Source: Streptococcus troglodytae (GTDB lineage Bacteria > Bacillota > Bacilli > Lactobacillales > Streptococcaceae). From it: a stretch of 64,000 bases of DNA. Of the stretch, positions 37,583 to 48,802 are shown piece by piece (the first letter of the stretch is position 1; every line of letters begins with the position of its first letter). Under the pieces are notes generated by a model. That model was not told the origin of the DNA, did no database searches, and saw only the letters and a list, made by a program, of their open reading frames with translations. The stretch lies in the NCBI RefSeq assembly GCF_002355215.1, contig NZ_AP014612.1:1612001-1676000 (forward strand), in the 5' to 3' direction. The position numbers and the translations under genes were made by a program.

Positions 37583-39934
37583 TCAAACGTAACTTTTATT
37601 TTCTTTAGCTTGAGTTAAATCTAAAATGTGATTTAAAACAATCTCCAATTGCTCTTCAAAACGATATTTAATGATAATTTGATAGTGATAAAGATTGTGC
37701 GTCCTAGCGACAGGTTTGGGTGTTGGACCCAATATTTTAATCTTATCTGTCAGTCCTTCCTTGATCAACGTCACTATCTCATAAGATTTTTTGATAACCT
37801 CTTGCTCGTCTTTATGCGATAGAGTCAAACCAATTGTGAAATAGTAAGGTGGGTAGGAAAGTGCCTTACGAATTCTCATTTCGTAGCGATAAAAAGCTTC
37901 ATAGTCCTGATCCTTTGCCAATTGAATAGCATAATGATTAGGATTATAGGTCTGAATCAAAACCTCACCCGGTTTATCTGCACGGCCTGCACGGCCTGCC
38001 ACCTGTGTTAAAAGTTGAAAAGTACGCTCACTCGAGCGAAAATCTGGCAAGTTAAGTGAGGTATCTGCATTTAAGACACCAACCAAAGTAACATTAGGAA
38101 AATCAAGTCCTTTGGCAATCATTTGCGTTCCTAAAAGAATATCGGCTTCATGACGACCAAATGTCTTCAGAATTTTCTCATGCGCCCCCTTTTTTTGGGT
38201 TGTATCAACATCCATCCGTAAAATGCGTGCTTCTGGTAGAACTTGTTTTAATTCATCATAAGCTTTTTGCGTTCCTGTTCCATAATAACGAATTGTCCGA
38301 CTTTGACAATTAGGACAGACATAAGGGATTCCTTTTGAAAAGCCACAATAGTGACAATTCATGGTTTTGGTATCCATGTGTAAAGTTAAGGAAATATCAC
38401 AATTGGGACAGTTATCAACATAACCACAGTCACGGCACATAATAAAACTAGAATACCCGCGACGATTAAGCATAAGAACGACCTGTTCTTTTTTTGTTAG
38501 ACGATCTTTAATTTTATCTAGCAGAACAGGTGTCAAATTACTCACTTTTTGCTGACCGATATAATCACGAAAATCTACAATTTCTACCTTGGGAATGTGC
38601 GCTTGAGGATTGGCTCTTTGACTGAGCTGCAGAAAGTTATAAACACCACGACTGGCCCGCGCTCGGCTCTCGATAGATGGCGTCGCACTGCCTAAGACTA
38701 AAACTGCCTGATGATATTGGGCGCGTAGTAGTGCTACCTCCCGCGCATGATAGCGTGGACTAGACTCTTGTTTATAAGTCGCCTCGTGCTCTTCATCAAT
38801 AATGATCGCACCAATATTTTTTAAAGGAGAGAAAATAGCAGAGCGCGCCCCAACAACAACTTTGGCTTGATTGGATTTCATTTTACGCCACTCATCGAAT
38901 TTTTCACCATCAGACAAGCCCGAATGCATGATAGCAACTTGACTGCCAAAGCGAGAAATAAAGCGACTAGTCATCTGAGGGGTTAACGAAATCTCAGGAA
39001 CTAGAACAATGGCTGTTTTGCCTAATTTCAAAGTCTGATCAATGACATGGAGATAGACCTCTGTTTTTCCACTGCCTGTAATCCCTTCAAGCAGATAAGG
39101 CTTATTAGAAGAACCAATAGCAGCTGTTATTTGCTCTACTGCTGTTTGCTGTTCTTGGTTTAAATCAAGAAAATCAGATTGAATAATATTTTCAAAATAG
39201 CTTTGAGTACGATTCACTTCTACTTGCGAAATGTTGAGAACAGCTTCTTTTATAAAATAATGAACAACCTCTCTTGAAAAAAGGCGATACAGATCCGAAA
39301 GAGGACCGGACTGCGGATGATTAGCAAGATAATCTTTCAGTTCTTGCCGCTTTTTAGCTCGTTTATTGATAAGAAGATGAGATAACTTTTCAAGATCAAC
39401 ATCATAACATTTTTGCGTTTTAATTGTCTTTCTATCCTTGGCTATATATTCTATATCAATTTTACCAGCCTGTATCAGACTTAAACTTTTAGTCTGTATT
39501 TCTTGATTCAGTTGCGAAAAATTTATCTGTTTTTTACCAGCAAAAATTAAGGCCTTTTCTTCCTGAGACAGCCCTTTTTTAGGTTTCAGCAAACGATCAT
39601 AATTAGAATTCAAGAGGTTTGGAATCATTGATTTCAAAATAGAAATCTTATAAGAAAAAACCGTTTTACGCATTTGATCTGCTAATTCCAACTGCTCCTG
39701 ATTAAGCACCGGTTCCACATCTAAAACGTCAATAATTGTTTTTAAATGCTGAGCTGATCCGCTATCCACACTCACTACAAATCCTTGTAGTAATCGATTT
39801 CCTTTACCAAAGGGAACATGAACACGTGAACCTGCTGTAATCACTGGTAACAACGCCTCTGGAATTTTATAAGAAAAGGGTTTATCCGTTTGCATTAAGG
39901 GCACATCTACAATGACCTTTGCAATTTTTGTCAT
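37583..39934 (-). CDS. priA: Primosomal replication restart helicase PriA
   Basis: 783 residues. N-terminal DNA-binding domain (VPFGKGNRLLQGFVVS), Walker A LLEGITGSGKTEVY, DEEH box AIIIDEEHEATYKQES, SATPS motif LVLGSATPSIESR, a zinc-binding region with paired cysteines (CRDCGYVDNCPNCD, CHYCGFSKGIPYVCPNCQS), and motif VI QVAGRAGRAD. Loads the replisome at stalled forks. Confidence 0.95.
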   Translation of the reverse strand: MTKIAKVIVDVPLMQTDKPFSYKIPEALLPVITAGSRVHVPFGKGNRLLQGFVVSVDSGSAQHLKTIIDVLDVEPVLNQEQLELADQMRKTVFSYKISILKSMIPNLLNSNYDRLLKPKKGLSQEEKALIFAGKKQINFSQLNQEIQTKSLSLIQAGKIDIEYIAKDRKTIKTQKCYDVDLEKLSHLLINKRAKKRQELKDYLANHPQSGPLSDLYRLFSREVVHYFIKEAVLNISQVEVNRTQSYFENIIQSDFLDLNQEQQTAVEQITAAIGSSNKPYLLEGITGSGKTEVYLHVIDQTLKLGKTAIVLVPEISLTPQMTSRFISRFGSQVAIMHSGLSDGEKFDEWRKMKSNQAKVVVGARSAIFSPLKNIGAIIIDEEHEATYKQESSPRYHAREVALLRAQYHQAVLVLGSATPSIESRARASRGVYNFLQLSQRANPQAHIPKVEIVDFRDYIGQQKVSNLTPVLLDKIKDRLTKKEQVVLMLNRRGYSSFIMCRDCGYVDNCPNCDISLTLHMDTKTMNCHYCGFSKGIPYVCPNCQSRTIRYYGTGTQKAYDELKQVLPEARILRMDVDTTQKKGAHEKILKTFGRHEADILLGTQMIAKGLDFPNVTLVGVLNADTSLNLPDFRSSERTFQLLTQVAGRAGRADKPGEVLIQTYNPNHYAIQLAKDQDYEAFYRYEMRIRKALSYPPYYFTIGLTLSHKDEQEVIKKSYEIVTLIKEGLTDKIKILGPTPKPVARTHNLYHYQIIIKYRFEEQLEIVLNHILDLTQAKENKSYV

Positions 39935-39975
39935 AACTTACCTCAATATGAAAAAATCTAAGATTGATGTCAACC

Positions 39976-40293
39976 TTAGATTTTCTCACCTTCTTCTTCT
40001 TTCTCTTTAGCAATTTGTTCTTTGATTTTACGTTCTTCCTCTTCTTTCGCAATACGTTCAGCTTCAGCTCTAGCTCTCACAGCTGCACGTTTGGCTTCTG
40101 GATCAGGGTGAATAACGACATTACCTGTTTCAATCTCTTCAAGTGCTTGAAGGGTTGACTTAACTGATGTGAAGGCTTGAGTTGGGGTTGCTCCAGATTC
40201 AAGTTCATGTGCACGTTTAGCTTGTAAAATAACCAGTGAATATTTTGATGGTACCTTATCCAACAAGGTATCAATTGATGGTTTTAACATCAT
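39976..40293 (-). CDS. rpoZ: RNA polymerase omega subunit
   Basis: 105 residues: [20 protein letters not shown], then the conserved QAKRAHELE segment, ending in a highly charged, helical [19 protein letters not shown] tail typical of streptococcal omega. Lies 23 bases after gmk, before priA. Confidence 0.93.
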   Translation of the reverse strand: MMLKPSIDTLLDKVPSKYSLVILQAKRAHELESGATPTQAFTSVKSTLQALEEIETGNVVIHPDPEAKRAAVRARAEAERIAKEEEERKIKEQIAKEKEEEGEKI

Positions 40294-40316
40294 AAAAGTT
40301 TTATCTCTTTTCTAAT

Positions 40317-41005
<689 letters not shown>

Positions 41006-41362
41006 GAAATTTTTCCTAACTTTATCTCTTTCTTCCAGTAGCTAATGACGGACACTCCTCACTAAATAAGACTGCCTTATTAACCATTACAAAGTATTGC
41101 GTTACGACTACATAGCCAGCTTAAGCGCTCATACCGTACAAAGTCCGTTTATGGCTTTTTAAATTTTTGGAGCGAACAAAAGTATGCCTAAATTCCTTGA
41201 CATAATCCGATTAAAATACAGAACCACGCACTTCCTAATTTTGATTTTATCGTCTCACTTTTCACAAAGTTAATTAGGTATTGACACAAACTTTCCTTCA
41301 TGGAATTTAGAAAGGGACTTCCGACCAACCGCTGCGTTAAACGGAAACCACTGCACAATAAA
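41006..41362. other. Gene-free stretch between gmk and rny
   Basis: About 355 bases with no supportable ORF. Apart from the flanking gmk promoter and rny terminator I recognise nothing in it. Confidence 0.4.
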
Positions 41363-41389
41363 AGGGCGGAACAATTTTGTCCCAGCCCT
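41363..41389 (-). terminator. Terminator after rny
   Basis: AGGGCTGGGACA-type stem pairing with TGTTCCGCCCT, followed by TTTATTG on the minus strand. Confidence 0.75.
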
Positions 41390-41396
41390 GCTTTTC

Positions 41397-43004
41397 TTAT
41401 TTAGCATAATCAATCGCACGAAGTTCACGAATGACTGTAACCTTAATATTACCTGGATAATCCAAATTATTTTCAATTTTTTCACGAACCTTGTGAGCTA
41501 AAATGGTGACATCATCATCAGAAAGTTTTTCTGGCTGAACCATAATACGAATTTCACGGCCTGCTTGCAAGGCATAGCTATTTTGAACACCATCAAAGCT
41601 TGTTGCTATTTCTTCCAAATCACGCAGACGCTTGATGTAATTTTCCATAGACTCATTGCGAGCACCCGGACGAGCTGAACTGAGTGCATCAGCAGCAGCA
41701 ACTAAAACAGCAATGACCGATTGCGCTTCCACATCACCATGGTGACTGGCAATAGTGTTAATCACAACAGGATTTTCCTTGTATTTACGAGCAAATTCTG
41801 TTCCAATTTCAACATGGCTGCCTTCAACCTCACGGTCGATAGCTTTTCCAATATCGTGTAGAAAACCAGCGCGGCGAGCTAAATCAACATTTTCACCTAA
41901 TTCACTGGCCAAAAGTCCAGCTAATTTACCAACTTCAACAGAATGGCGAAGAACATTTTGACCATAAGACGTTCTAAATTGCAAACGTCCCATCAATTTA
42001 ATCAAGTCGGGATGAAGATTAGGAGCGCCAATTTCAAAGGCAGCAGCTTCACCATATTCACGAATCCGATTATCCATCTCCAGTCGATTTTTTTCAACTA
42101 ATTCTTCAATTCGAGCAGGATGAATACGGCCATCTTGGATAAGCGCTTCTAAAGTCATACGAGCAATTTCTCGACGAATAGGATCAAAGCCTGATAAAAC
42201 AACCACCTCTGGTGTGTCGTCAATAATAATATCAATCCCTGTTAAGCTCTCAAGCGTTCGGATATTACGCCCTTCGCGGCCGATAATACGACCTTTCATG
42301 CTATCATCAGGGAGATGAACTGTCGTAATGGTCTGTTCAGCTACATAATCTCCTGCTAGACGTTGCATAGCCTGAGCTAACAAATCTTTAGCTGTTTTAT
42401 CCGTCCTATCTTTGATTTCGCGCTCTGCTTCTTTAATACGATTCGCAATATCATGCGCTAAATTTTTCTCTGTTTCCGAAAGAATAATGCCGCGTGCTTG
42501 TTCTTGACTTAAGGATGCTATTTTCTCAAGTTCCTCAGCCTTTTTAACTTCTAATTGTTTAACTTGTAGTTCACGCTCATCAATATGCCTAGATTTATCG
42601 GATAGACTTTGCTCTTTATTATCAAGCAATTGTTCTTTGCTGCTTAGATTTTCATCTTTACGATCAAGAGATGCTGCACGCTCTGTCAAACGCGCATCCA
42701 TTTGTTTGAGCTCTTGTCTTTCAGACTTAAATTCTTTTTCAATCTCTTCGCGATATTTTCTAGCCTCTTCTTTTGCTTCTATAAGCAGTTCCTTTTTATA
42801 GGCCTTACTTTCACGTTCTGCTGTTTTTTTGATATGCTCAGCATCCATTTCAGCTTTACTGCGAGCATTAACAGCATCTTGTTCTGCATTTAAAAGAGTC
42901 AGTTCTGCGGTTTCTTTAGCTTTCTTTAAACGAGCCGAAATAACTGCATAACCAATAACCAAACCAATGAGGGAGAAAACAAGAGTTAAAAGAATATTTA
43001 ACAT
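41397..43004 (-). CDS. rny: Ribonuclease Y
   Basis: Membrane-anchored endoribonuclease that starts mRNA decay. 535 residues: N-terminal membrane helix ([19 protein letters not shown]), a long coiled coil (about 25-200), KH domain ([20 protein letters not shown]), and HD domain with [13 protein letters not shown] and [15 protein letters not shown]. Full length. Confidence 0.95.
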   Translation of the reverse strand: MLNILLTLVFSLIGLVIGYAVISARLKKAKETAELTLLNAEQDAVNARSKAEMDAEHIKKTAERESKAYKKELLIEAKEEARKYREEIEKEFKSERQELKQMDARLTERAASLDRKDENLSSKEQLLDNKEQSLSDKSRHIDERELQVKQLEVKKAEELEKIASLSQEQARGIILSETEKNLAHDIANRIKEAEREIKDRTDKTAKDLLAQAMQRLAGDYVAEQTITTVHLPDDSMKGRIIGREGRNIRTLESLTGIDIIIDDTPEVVVLSGFDPIRREIARMTLEALIQDGRIHPARIEELVEKNRLEMDNRIREYGEAAAFEIGAPNLHPDLIKLMGRLQFRTSYGQNVLRHSVEVGKLAGLLASELGENVDLARRAGFLHDIGKAIDREVEGSHVEIGTEFARKYKENPVVINTIASHHGDVEAQSVIAVLVAAADALSSARPGARNESMENYIKRLRDLEEIATSFDGVQNSYALQAGREIRIMVQPEKLSDDDVTILAHKVREKIENNLDYPGNIKVTVIRELRAIDYAK

Positions 43005-43148
43005 GCTTTTACCTCAAAATATTATTGGATTTCGATTAGAAAATCCAAATTATAGTTTATCATAAAATACCATTTTCTACAATCTAAAATTATCAGCAAC
43101 ATTTTTTAAATTATGATATGATTATCATAAAACTAAAAGGAGTTTACT

Positions 43149-43631
43149 ATGACAAAAGAAGTTACTGTTGAAAGCTTTGAACTTGATCACACTGCTGTAA
43201 AAGCCCCTTATGTCCGTCTTATTTCAGAAGAGTTTGGACCTAAAGGTGATCTTATTACCAACTTTGATATTCGCTTAGTACAGCCTAATGAAGACTCTAT
43301 TCCGACTGCAGGCCTTCATACTATTGAACACTTACTGGCTAAGCTGATTCGTCAGCGTATTGACGGGATGATTGACTGTTCCCCTTTTGGCTGTCGTACT
43401 GGTTTTCATCTCATCATGTGGGGCAAGCATACAACAACCCAAATTGCCACAGTCATCAAAGCAAGTTTAGAAGAAATTGCTAATACAATCTCATGGGAAG
43501 ATGTCCCTGGAACAACTATTGAGTCCTGTGGGAATTACAAAGATCATAGCCTTTTTTCAGCTAAAGAATGGGCAAAGCTGATTTTAAAACAAGGCATTTC
43601 AGATGATCCTTTTGAGCGGCATCTAGTGTAA
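43149..43631 (+). CDS. luxS: S-ribosylhomocysteine lyase LuxS
   Basis: Cleaves S-ribosylhomocysteine to homocysteine and the AI-2 precursor DPD. 160 residues with the metal-binding [14 protein letters not shown] with the catalytic Cys, and the C-terminal metal His region ([16 protein letters not shown]). AAAAGGAG ribosome site. Divergent from rny; the shared spacer holds the dyad TTATGAT-N6-ATCATAA near 43111-43130. Confidence 0.96.
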   Translation: MTKEVTVESFELDHTAVKAPYVRLISEEFGPKGDLITNFDIRLVQPNEDSIPTAGLHTIEHLLAKLIRQRIDGMIDCSPFGCRTGFHLIMWGKHTTTQIATVIKASLEEIANTISWEDVPGTTIESCGNYKDHSLFSAKEWAKLILKQGISDDPFERHLV

Positions 43632-43637
43632 ATAAAA

Positions 43638-43696
43638 ACAGGATGGATACCCTAACTGCTACTGAGCAGTCAAGGGATATTCATCCTATTTTAATA
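43638..43696. terminator. Terminator between convergent luxS and mapZ
   Basis: Long interrupted hairpin: AGGATG/CATCCT, CCCT/AGGG and ACTGCT/AGCAGT arms around ACTG, followed by ATTTT. Confidence 0.75.
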
Positions 43697-43791
43697 TTTG
43701 ATCTTGAAATATGAAAAGATAACAATGTTTGTCTTTCTTAAGAAAATAATCCAAAGTATCTCTCTAACACTTTTAGACATCTCATTCTTTT

Positions 43792-45432
43792 TTAATAATC
43801 TAATTTATCCGAATGACCGGCGGCATTTCCCACAAAATAACCTGTTTTACAATTAATTGAGAAAAGATAAGTTCCATCTGGCTTAAACATATTGTAATAA
43901 CCATTACCATTGATAATATTAACTTTCTCAAGAATATAGTCATTACCTGTAATATAACCACGTTGTTGTGAAATAGCTACTATTTTTTCTAAAATACCTG
44001 CATTAAAGGCCCAAGCTGAATTGTTACTATCAGCAATCTTAGATTGGTCATAAGGAACTCGACTACGATCACGCTGCAGCTTAGAAACATCATAGTTAGA
44101 AATACCATAACCAGAAGCACCTGCATTTGATGTCCCATTATTTGGAGCAGCAGGGGTACTTGGTGATGTGTTACCAGATGCATTATTAGATCCAGATGAG
44201 CCATTAGCTGGTGTATTGGAATCAGCAGCTGGCGCTTGAGCATTTTGATTACTGCCTTCAGTATTTGATGATGTACCGCTGCCGGCATTTGATGAAGCAG
44301 CTGAACTTCCTGATTTCTTATTCTTAGCTTCTAATTGTTTACGTCCATCAGCAATGACAGATTTCAAAAGGGCATCTAATGTAGCATTTCCTGTATTTAA
44401 GCTCTTTTCTGAAATATCATCAAAATTTGCATTATCTTTAACAGCGGCTGCTTTTTGTTCGCCATTAAGAATGGCAGTCGTTTTAAATTTCCCATTTACA
44501 GCATTAATCGCTGAAATTTGACGCTTCAAGCTTTCATACTTCTTTTTAGCCTCGTCATAATATTTGCTGTTCTTAAGTTTTTTCAAATGTTTTTCTAATT
44601 TAGGCAAGTTAGCAAATTGATTGTTTTTTAACTTCGTTCTCTTTGCATCCGCAAAGAAAGCCGTATAGGATTTTTCAAACCTTTTAGAAGCTGCTGTAAA
44701 ATCTGTCGATTCCTTTGTTGACGTTGATTTTGTTGTTCTCTTAGTTTTTACTGTGTGATGGCTCAATTGATAAACACTGTATGTAGCACCAGCAGCCAGC
44801 AAAAGTAAAACGATAAGTGATGTCATAATCACTTTTTTACGCTTATAAAAAGGCGGTTTTGTCTCATCATCTTCATCAAAATCTTCAGAATTCCCAACAT
44901 CATCCTTATCTAAAGCAGAGGTTGGAGCAGTCAAAAAGCTAGACTTCTCCTCAGTATCTAATTTGGCAGTCTCTTGCGTATCTGACAAAGGAACATCATC
45001 AAATTCGTCTTTCTTCCAGATCTCCTGATTGGGATTGATAGCTGGTGCCACAATGGTATCTTCTAGGCTCTGCTCTTTAGCAGTGTCAGTAGAAATCGCT
45101 GATTCAGAAAGTATTTCTTCTTCTGGCTCCTCAATGGGATCAATTAAACCTGTGTCAACTAATTCCTGACGCTGTTGCTTAATAAAATTATCAAGTGTGC
45201 TAGTATCAATACTTTCAAAATCATCACTGCTAGTATCAAATTTCCGTGCGGTTACTTCATCACGATGTTGCTTAATATAACGGTCTAGAACACTATCTTC
45301 TTCAGTTACACCAGCCTTAATTTCGGAATCCTTACGAACGGCTTCACCAACTGTCATTTCCTTGGCATCTTGAAAATCAAGACTGTCTTTGCTCTCATTG
45401 TTTTCTACTGGATTTTTTTCCTTTTCTGACAC
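43792..45432 (-). CDS. mapZ: Midcell-anchored division protein MapZ (LocZ)
   Basis: Marks division sites and positions FtsZ in streptococci. 546 residues: an acidic cytoplasmic N-terminal half with repeated RYIKQHRDEVTARKFDTSSD / NFIKQQRQELVDTGLIDP segments, one membrane helix (VIMTSLIVLLLLAAGATYSV, about 210), a helical extracellular domain, a Ser/Asn/Gly-rich linker and a C-terminal globular domain (YNMFKPDGTYLFSINCKTGY). Adjacent to rlmL, as in S. pneumoniae. Threonines in the N-terminal acidic part are likely PknB targets, known for the pneumococcal protein. Confidence 0.9.
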   Translation of the reverse strand: MSEKEKNPVENNESKDSLDFQDAKEMTVGEAVRKDSEIKAGVTEEDSVLDRYIKQHRDEVTARKFDTSSDDFESIDTSTLDNFIKQQRQELVDTGLIDPIEEPEEEILSESAISTDTAKEQSLEDTIVAPAINPNQEIWKKDEFDDVPLSDTQETAKLDTEEKSSFLTAPTSALDKDDVGNSEDFDEDDETKPPFYKRKKVIMTSLIVLLLLAAGATYSVYQLSHHTVKTKRTTKSTSTKESTDFTAASKRFEKSYTAFFADAKRTKLKNNQFANLPKLEKHLKKLKNSKYYDEAKKKYESLKRQISAINAVNGKFKTTAILNGEQKAAAVKDNANFDDISEKSLNTGNATLDALLKSVIADGRKQLEAKNKKSGSSAASSNAGSGTSSNTEGSNQNAQAPAADSNTPANGSSGSNNASGNTSPSTPAAPNNGTSNAGASGYGISNYDVSKLQRDRSRVPYDQSKIADSNNSAWAFNAGILEKIVAISQQRGYITGNDYILEKVNIINGNGYYNMFKPDGTYLFSINCKTGYFVGNAAGHSDKLDY

Positions 45433-45447
45433 GCACTTCCCGCCTTT

Positions 45448-46601
45448 CTATCTAAGCACACGTTTGACACGTTGACCATAAAATTGATATAAATCAACTT
45501 TTAAGCTTCCATTATAAAGCTTACGCTTTTTATCTGCTTTTCTACCAAATTTTTGTTCAAAATCAGCATCATTAGTCAAAATAAACTGACTCCATGTTTT
45601 TAAAGGAGCGAATGTTTCACCCATCTCATTATACAAAATGTCAACTGCTTTGTCATCAAGCAATCTTTCCCCATAAGGTGGATTTGAAATAAGAACACCA
45701 TTGTTTTATTGGTTTTAAAGTCTTGAAGGCGCATTTGTTTCAATTTGACAACATCTTCAAGACCAACTTCTCTAGCATTTTGCCGAGCAATTTCTACCAT
45801 ACGGCCATCAAGATCAAAACCTGAAATATCAAGTTGCATATCATAGTCTGCTTGTTCATCTGCCTCATTACGAACTCGGGTGACGAGTGCCTCATCCACC
45901 CAAGGCCATTTTTCAAAAGCAAAATCACGATTAAATCCAGGGGCAATATTCATACCAATCATAGCAGCCTCAATACAAAAGGTTCCTGAACCACAAGTTG
46001 GATCAACAAAAGGTTTATCAGGGAACCAGTTACTTAAGAGAATAATAGCCGCCGCCATATTTTCTTTGATAGGAGCTCCACCTTTTTCAGTACGGTAGCC
46101 ACGTTTGAATAGACTTGGTCCTGTTGTATCGATCATAACTCTAGCCTGATCTTTAAGGAGAGAGATCTCTATTTTAAACTCAGGTCCATTTTCTGGCAGA
46201 GGTACACTGGCAGGTCTATGAAAATAATGTTGTAATTTCTTGACAATGGCTTTTTTCGTAATGCCTTGTATGCTCGGCTCATTATGTAACTTTGACTTGA
46301 CAGATTTAGCCTTAGCAACAGGAAATTGGCAGCCCAAAGACAAATAATTTCCCCAATCAAGAGCATAGACTCCCTGAAACAGTTCTTCAAATGTTCTGGC
46401 AGGAAATTCTCCCACTACAATTTTGATTCGATCTGCTGAACGCAGCCAGAGATTGGTTTTAGCAATAGTCTCAATAGTTCCTTTAAAAAGAACCCTGCCG
46501 TTTTCTACTTGACAATCAAGGCCCAAATTTCTTAATTCTTTACCGACAACAGCTTCAATACCCGCTGCTGCAGTTGCTACTAAATTGAAAGTTTTTTTCA
46601 T
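45448..46601 (-). CDS. rlmL: 23S rRNA (guanine-N2)-methyltransferase RlmL/TrmN-like
   Basis: About 384 residues. N-terminal THUMP domain (FNLVATAAAGIEAVVGKELR, RIKIVVGEFPARTFEELFQG), then the methyltransferase (KGGAPIKENMAAAIILLSNW, FVDPTCGSGTFCIEAAM, SNPPYGERL). One T is missing at 45701-45702 (plus strand), which splits the gene just before the NPPY motif; the rest continues to VDLYQFYGQRVKRVLR. Fifteen bases upstream of mapZ. Confidence 0.9.
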
Positions 46602-46619
46602 GATTCCTCACTAAAGACA

Positions 46620-46643
46620 ATAAAAGCTAGCCAAAGCTAGCTC
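46620..46643 (-). terminator. Terminator after rnpB
   Basis: AGCTAGC TTTG GCTAGCT then TTTATTG on the minus strand. Confidence 0.75.
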
Positions 46644-46650
46644 ACCTATT

Positions 46651-47045
46651 ATGCAATTTTCTATAAGCCATGTTTTGTTCCAAAGGTGACTAGGTACCAC
46701 CTTCTTTGATAATCATCTGTCTACTGCTTATGCAGTCAGAAAAGACCGTTCTTTTTCCAGCTTTTCCATGCCCCTACCAAAGTTTGGGTTGCTAGCTTGA
46801 GGGGTTTACCGCGTTCCACCTTTTATGTTTCCATAAAAGCTACGTCACTGTGGCACTTTCAGAATTACTCCGGCCTATCAAAGACTTAGCCATTTTATCC
46901 GCCGTAATGCGCAAAGCACATCCCTAGACTTATTTTTTGTCTAGCACAAACACTACTGGCGTCACAGCCAGTGCTAGCATGGACTTTCCTCATGATAAGA
47001 TTGCAAGATTTACCAATTTACCACGCGATTATCCAAAAATTGCAT
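46651..47045 (-). ncRNA. rnpB: RNase P RNA, type B
   Basis: Catalytic RNA that matures tRNA 5' ends. On the minus strand it shows GAGGAAAGTCCATGCTAG, CTTGAAAGTGCCACAGTGAC with the following GTGGAACGCGGTAAACCCCT, AACCCAAACTTTGGTAGGGG, and the 3' signature GGAACAAAACATGGCTTA. The ends pair as P1 (ATGCAATTTT with AAAATTGCAT), giving about 395 nt. Located between gpsB and rlmL as in other streptococci. Confidence 0.95.
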
Positions 47046-47057
47046 CGTTTACTTAAT

Positions 47058-47396
47058 TTATTCGGTAATTTGTTTACCAAAAACTTCTTTTTCTAAACGA
47101 CTGATACGTTTTAAAATATCAAAATTTGTAGCAGTAGTCGCCACACGACTAGAACCTACAGAAGCTGCTGGAGATACTGTTGTTTGAGCGGCCTCTTGAC
47201 GTTTTTTAGCTTGTTTTACTTCTTCTTTTAAGCGCGTATTTTCTTGACGTAATTCTTCGATTGTGGAAATATAGGTTTCATAATCCTTAATAATATCGTC
47301 CAGAAATTCGTCAACTTCTTTTTTGTCATAGCCACGCATGCTAGATTTAAATTCTTGTTCAAAAATATCTTTAGGGGTGTACATAATACTTGCCAT
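47058..47396 (-). CDS. gpsB: Cell division protein GpsB
   Basis: DivIVA-like cytoplasmic adaptor coordinating PBPs, MreC and PknB. 112 residues: N-terminal membrane/PBP-binding domain ([34 protein letters not shown]), coiled coil ([19 protein letters not shown]), linker, and a C-terminal helix ([19 protein letters not shown]). Lies immediately upstream of rnpB. Confidence 0.95.
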   Translation of the reverse strand: MASIMYTPKDIFEQEFKSSMRGYDKKEVDEFLDDIIKDYETYISTIEELRQENTRLKEEVKQAKKRQEAAQTTVSPAASVGSSRVATTATNFDILKRISRLEKEVFGKQITE

Positions 47397-47508
47397 ACTT
47401 TTATCTCTCCAAACATATCATTTCTCTGTGATACTAGCTTACAGCCGTTCTATCATTTTTAATCATACAGAAAATTATTTCAAAAATCAAGTCTTTTATA
47501 TTACAATT

Positions 47509-48030
47509 CTAATCAAAGTCCTGAACGATGTCATCTAAATCTTCAAAAGTAAGCAGTCTCACAGGATAGTTATCCTTAGTTGTCATCATTTGATAAAGAT
47601 ATTTTAAGTTAGTTTCCTTATTTTTATCATAAAATAGATAAGCTCCATCCGTATTATCCAATAAAAATTGATTATATTTTTTAAACTGATATGGATTTTG
47701 ATAACGTTTATAGCTACTTCTTACAAAGTCTGCCTGTTTAAATTTAAAAAGCTTTTCCTGATTAGCTTCATTCCAGTGTTCTCCATGATTTTCAAAGGGA
47801 AAGATAGTAGCCAGTTGCATATCATATTCTGTTTGGAGGCTTAAAGCAACCTCTAAAGCCCAATACTCAAAGCCCAAATTACCCATAAAAACAAACCAAT
47901 CTACTCCTTCTTCAAGAAAATGAATGAAATCTCGTTCAATAGCTTTCTTAATAATTGTTATTTTAGGATCCTTATCCTGAAAAATTCCCAATTCAAAATT
48001 TTTATAACCCGTTACAAGAATTGTCGTCAT
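47509..48030 (-). CDS. YpsA-like DUF1273 (SLOG superfamily) protein
   Basis: 173 residues: [60 protein letters not shown], and the C-terminal [20 protein letters not shown]. The SLOG fold binds nucleotide-like ligands; B. subtilis YpsA affects cell division. Divergent from recU, next to gpsB. Confidence 0.88.
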   Translation of the reverse strand: MTTILVTGYKNFELGIFQDKDPKITIIKKAIERDFIHFLEEGVDWFVFMGNLGFEYWALEVALSLQTEYDMQLATIFPFENHGEHWNEANQEKLFKFKQADFVRSSYKRYQNPYQFKKYNQFLLDNTDGAYLFYDKNKETNLKYLYQMMTTKDNYPVRLLTFEDLDDIVQDFD

Positions 48031-48109
48031 AAACTGTTGTCCTTTTCAATTTTATGATATAATAGTGGTGTTTTATATTATGAATACTTATGGGAGAGTT
48101 AGGAGAGCT

Positions 48110-48703
48110 ATGGTCAACTATCCTCATCATTTCATTCGTAAACAAAGCAAACTCAGTCAAGTATCTAAAACAATCAATTTTGCCAATCGCGGGATGTCCT
48201 TTGAGGCAGCTATAAATGCGACAAATAACTACTATTTATCACAAAAAATAGCTGTTATTCATAAAAAACCAACTCCTATTCAAATTGTAAGGGTTGATTA
48301 CCCTAGACGAAGTCGTGCTAAAATTGTTGAGGCTTATTTTAGGCAGGCTTCAACAACCGACTACTCAGGAGTCTATAAAGGATATTACATTGATTTTGAA
48401 GCAAAAGAGACCAGACATAAGACATCTATTCCCATGAAAAACTTTCATGCACATCAGATCAAACATATGTCACAGGTTTTAGACCAAAAAGGTATTTGCT
48501 TTGTTTTACTGCATTTTTCCACACTTAGGGAGACCTATCTGCTTCCAGCCTCCCATCTAATCCATTTTTATCGGATTGATAATGGCGGGAAGTCCATGCC
48601 ACTTGATTATATCAAAAAAAATGGTTATCAGGTGAATGTGTCAGCTTTTCCTCAGGTTCCTTACTTAGATATTATTGATAAAAACATTTTAGGCGGTGAT
48701 TAA
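48110..48703 (+). CDS. recU: Holliday junction resolvase RecU
   Basis: 197 residues from the ATG at 48110 ([12 protein letters not shown]), which has AGGAG five bases upstream. RecU signatures [40 protein letters not shown], and the catalytic [20 protein letters not shown]. Resolves recombination junctions. The ORF is open 15 codons further upstream with no ribosome site. Followed by pbp1A. Confidence 0.95.
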   Translation: MVNYPHHFIRKQSKLSQVSKTINFANRGMSFEAAINATNNYYLSQKIAVIHKKPTPIQIVRVDYPRRSRAKIVEAYFRQASTTDYSGVYKGYYIDFEAKETRHKTSIPMKNFHAHQIKHMSQVLDQKGICFVLLHFSTLRETYLLPASHLIHFYRIDNGGKSMPLDYIKKNGYQVNVSAFPQVPYLDIIDKNILGGD

Positions 48704-48802
48704 AATCAAATTCAACAAGTTTAAATTTGACAAATCCAAATTAAAAACCTTAACTTTAAAAAACCAAATTTTAAAGAGTTTAAATTTGACAAAAATTTTG
48801 GA

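Noticed and set aside
41217-41240. TTGACA on the plus strand in the gmk-rny spacer
   Set aside because: No -10 box at proper spacing and no downstream plus-strand gene.
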